The translations under genes were made by a program, and so were the position numbers. DNA of 64,000 nucleotides from Streptomyces neyagawaensis (GTDB lineage Bacteria; Actinomycetota; Actinomycetes; Streptomycetales; Streptomycetaceae), in contig NZ_JAMGBG010000076.1 of the NCBI RefSeq assembly GCF_023516595.1, positions 62,001 through 126,000 on the forward strand. Reading direction: 5' to 3'. Each line of letters begins with the position of its first letter. Position 1 is the stretch's first letter. Of this stretch, positions 62,851 through 64,000 are shown in pieces. The notes under the pieces are model-generated. The model worked only from the letters and a program-made list of their open reading frames with translations, searched no databases and was not told the origin of the DNA.

Positions 62851-64000
62851 GTGGTGACCAGCACAAAGCGCCACAAGCCAGACCGGCGCACCTACGTCCT
62901 CGACACCAGCGTCCTGCTGGCCGACCCGAACGCTTTGAGCCGCTTCGACGAGCACGAGGTCGTGCTTCCGATCGTCGTGGTGACGGAGCTGGAGGCGAAG
63001 AGGCACCATCCCGAACTCGGCTACTTCGCCCGGCAGGCCCTGCGTCTGCTCGACGAGTTCCGGGTACGGCACGGCCGCCTCGACGCCCCCATCCCGATCG
63101 GGGACCTCGGCGGGACGGTACGCGTCGAGCTCAACCACTCGGACCCCAGCGTCCTGCCGACCGGCTACCGCCTGGGGGACAACGACTCCCGCATCCTGGC
63201 GGTCGCCCGCAATCTGCAGGCCGAGGGCTACGACGTGACCGTCGTGTCGAAGGACCTGCCCCTCAGGATCAAGGCGTCCTCCGTGGGCCTCCTCGCCGAG
63301 GAGTACCGCGCGGAACTCGCCATCACGGACGCCTCCGGCTGGACCGGGATGTCCGAGGTGACCCTGCCGGGCGACCAGGTGGACATCCTCTTCGAGGAGG
63401 GGACGGTCTACGTCCCCGAGGTCAGCGGCCTCCCCGTCCACACGGGTCTGACGATCCAGTCCGAGCGGGGCAAGGCCCTCGGCCGGGTGACGGCGGACGG
63501 CAACATCCGGCTCGTCCGCGGCGACCGTGAGGCCTTCGGCATCCACGGCCGCAGCGCCGAGCAGCGCATCGCGCTGGATCTGCTGCTCGACCCGGACGTC
63601 GGGATCGTGTCGATGGGCGGCCGGGCCGGCACCGGCAAGTCCGCGCTCGCGCTCTGCGCGGGCCTGGAAGCCGTGCTCGAACGGCGCCAGCACCAGAAGG
63701 TGATGGTCTTCCGGCCGCTGTACGCGGTGGGCGGGCAGGAGCTCGGCTATCTGCCCGGCAGCGAGGCCGAGAAGATGAGCCCCTGGGCGCAGGCGGTCTT
63801 CGACACGCTCTCCGCGGTCACCTCCCGCGAGGTGATCGAGGAGGTCACCGCGCGCGGGATGCTGGAGGTCCTTCCGCTCACGCACATCCGCGGCCGCTCG
63901 CTCCACGACGCGTTCGTCATCGTGGACGAGGCCCAGTCGCTGGAGCGGAACGTCCTACTGACCGTTCTGTCCCGGATCGGGGCGAATTCACGGGTGGTCC
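62851..64000 (+). CDS. phoH: PIN-PhoH ATPase/RNA helicase-nuclease (cut by right edge)
   Basis: The frame is open from GTG 62851 to the window end (383 codons). The N-terminal PIN domain has YVLDTSVLLADP, VVTELEAKRHHPE and RLGDNDSRILAVA, giving the acidic metal-binding residues. The C-terminal PhoH domain has the P-loop SMGGRAGTGKSALAL and Walker B DAFVIVDEAQ. This is the PhoH2-type fusion, linked to ATP-dependent RNA unwinding and cleavage. GAGGGGG lies about 12 nt before the start. The C-terminal end is outside the window. Confidence 0.93.
   Translation, partial: MVTSTKRHKPDRRTYVLDTSVLLADPNALSRFDEHEVVLPIVVVTELEAKRHHPELGYFARQALRLLDEFRVRHGRLDAPIPIGDLGGTVRVELNHSDPSVLPTGYRLGDNDSRILAVARNLQAEGYDVTVVSKDLPLRIKASSVGLLAEEYRAELAITDASGWTGMSEVTLPGDQVDILFEEGTVYVPEVSGLPVHTGLTIQSERGKALGRVTADGNIRLVRGDREAFGIHGRSAEQRIALDLLLDPDVGIVSMGGRAGTGKSALALCAGLEAVLERRQHQKVMVFRPLYAVGGQELGYLPGSEAEKMSPWAQAVFDTLSAVTSREVIEEVTARGMLEVLPLTHIRGRSLHDAFVIVDEAQSLERNVLLTVLSRIGANSRVV

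Overview
The window is high-GC DNA with GTG/TTG starts, a WhiB-family regulator, a LAL regulator with six TTA codons, an RHS/LamG secreted-protein pair and the Streptomyces-type gene order ppgK-ispH-xseAB-glpX-wblI-fumarases-PP2C-PBP and oxyR-ahpCD. All of this points to a Streptomyces chromosome. Positions 1 to about 33 kb look accessory. From about 33.2 kb to the right edge the order resembles the conserved core I recall from S. coelicolor (SCO502x-506x); that match is from memory and was not searched.

Accessory part. (1) 1-6.8 kb: a minus-strand pair, a secreted LamG-repeat protein and the N-terminal 748 codons of an RHS-type giant protein whose C-terminal (toxin-bearing) end lies outside the window. 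(2) 7.0-21.9 kb: a compact, apparently uncharacterised biosynthetic locus. The minus arm holds a B12-type radical SAM enzyme, an O-methyltransferase, a 74-residue small ORF coupled to an MFS exporter, and a hypothetical protein. The plus arm is a four-gene, 4-bp-overlapping operon: an S-adenosylhomocysteine-hydrolase-like protein, a Gfo/Idh/MocA-type protein, a paralogue of the radical SAM enzyme that has lost the CxxxCxxC cluster motif, and a second Gfo/Idh/MocA oxidoreductase. The two arms are driven from an inverted, duplicated promoter/leader with three TAGGGG iterons at identical spacing. A LAL-type LuxR activator gene with six TTA (bldA) codons follows. (3) 21.9-23.3 kb: a Uma2-family protein and a frameshifted ROK-regulator remnant. 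(4) 23.3-32.8 kb: an aromatic catabolic cluster with alpha/beta hydrolase, flavin monooxygenase, hydroxyquinol-type intradiol dioxygenase, maleylacetate reductase interrupted by an in-frame TAA, LysR regulator, acyl-CoA-dehydrogenase-like monooxygenase plus flavin reductase, and an acyl-CoA ligase.

Core part. ychF, a DUF6542-like membrane protein, ppgK, ispH, xseAB, a RutE-like nitroreductase, a DUF4245 protein, glpX, wblI, a DUF1707 protein, class I fumarase, a lipoprotein, fumC, a DUF402 protein, a SpoIIE-type phosphatase, a class A PBP, a PadR-ABC transporter operon, oxyR divergent from ahpCD, a methyltransferase, a palindromic MITE-like element, a candidate 6C-like small RNA, a cis-prenyltransferase (uppS) and a PIN-PhoH ATPase cut by the right edge. 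Several intergenic spaces carry copies of a 21-bp dispersed repeat. Seven genes have a TANNNT hexamer exactly 6 nt before the start codon, as expected for leaderless mRNAs. No tRNA, rRNA, CRISPR array, transposase or integrase was recognised.
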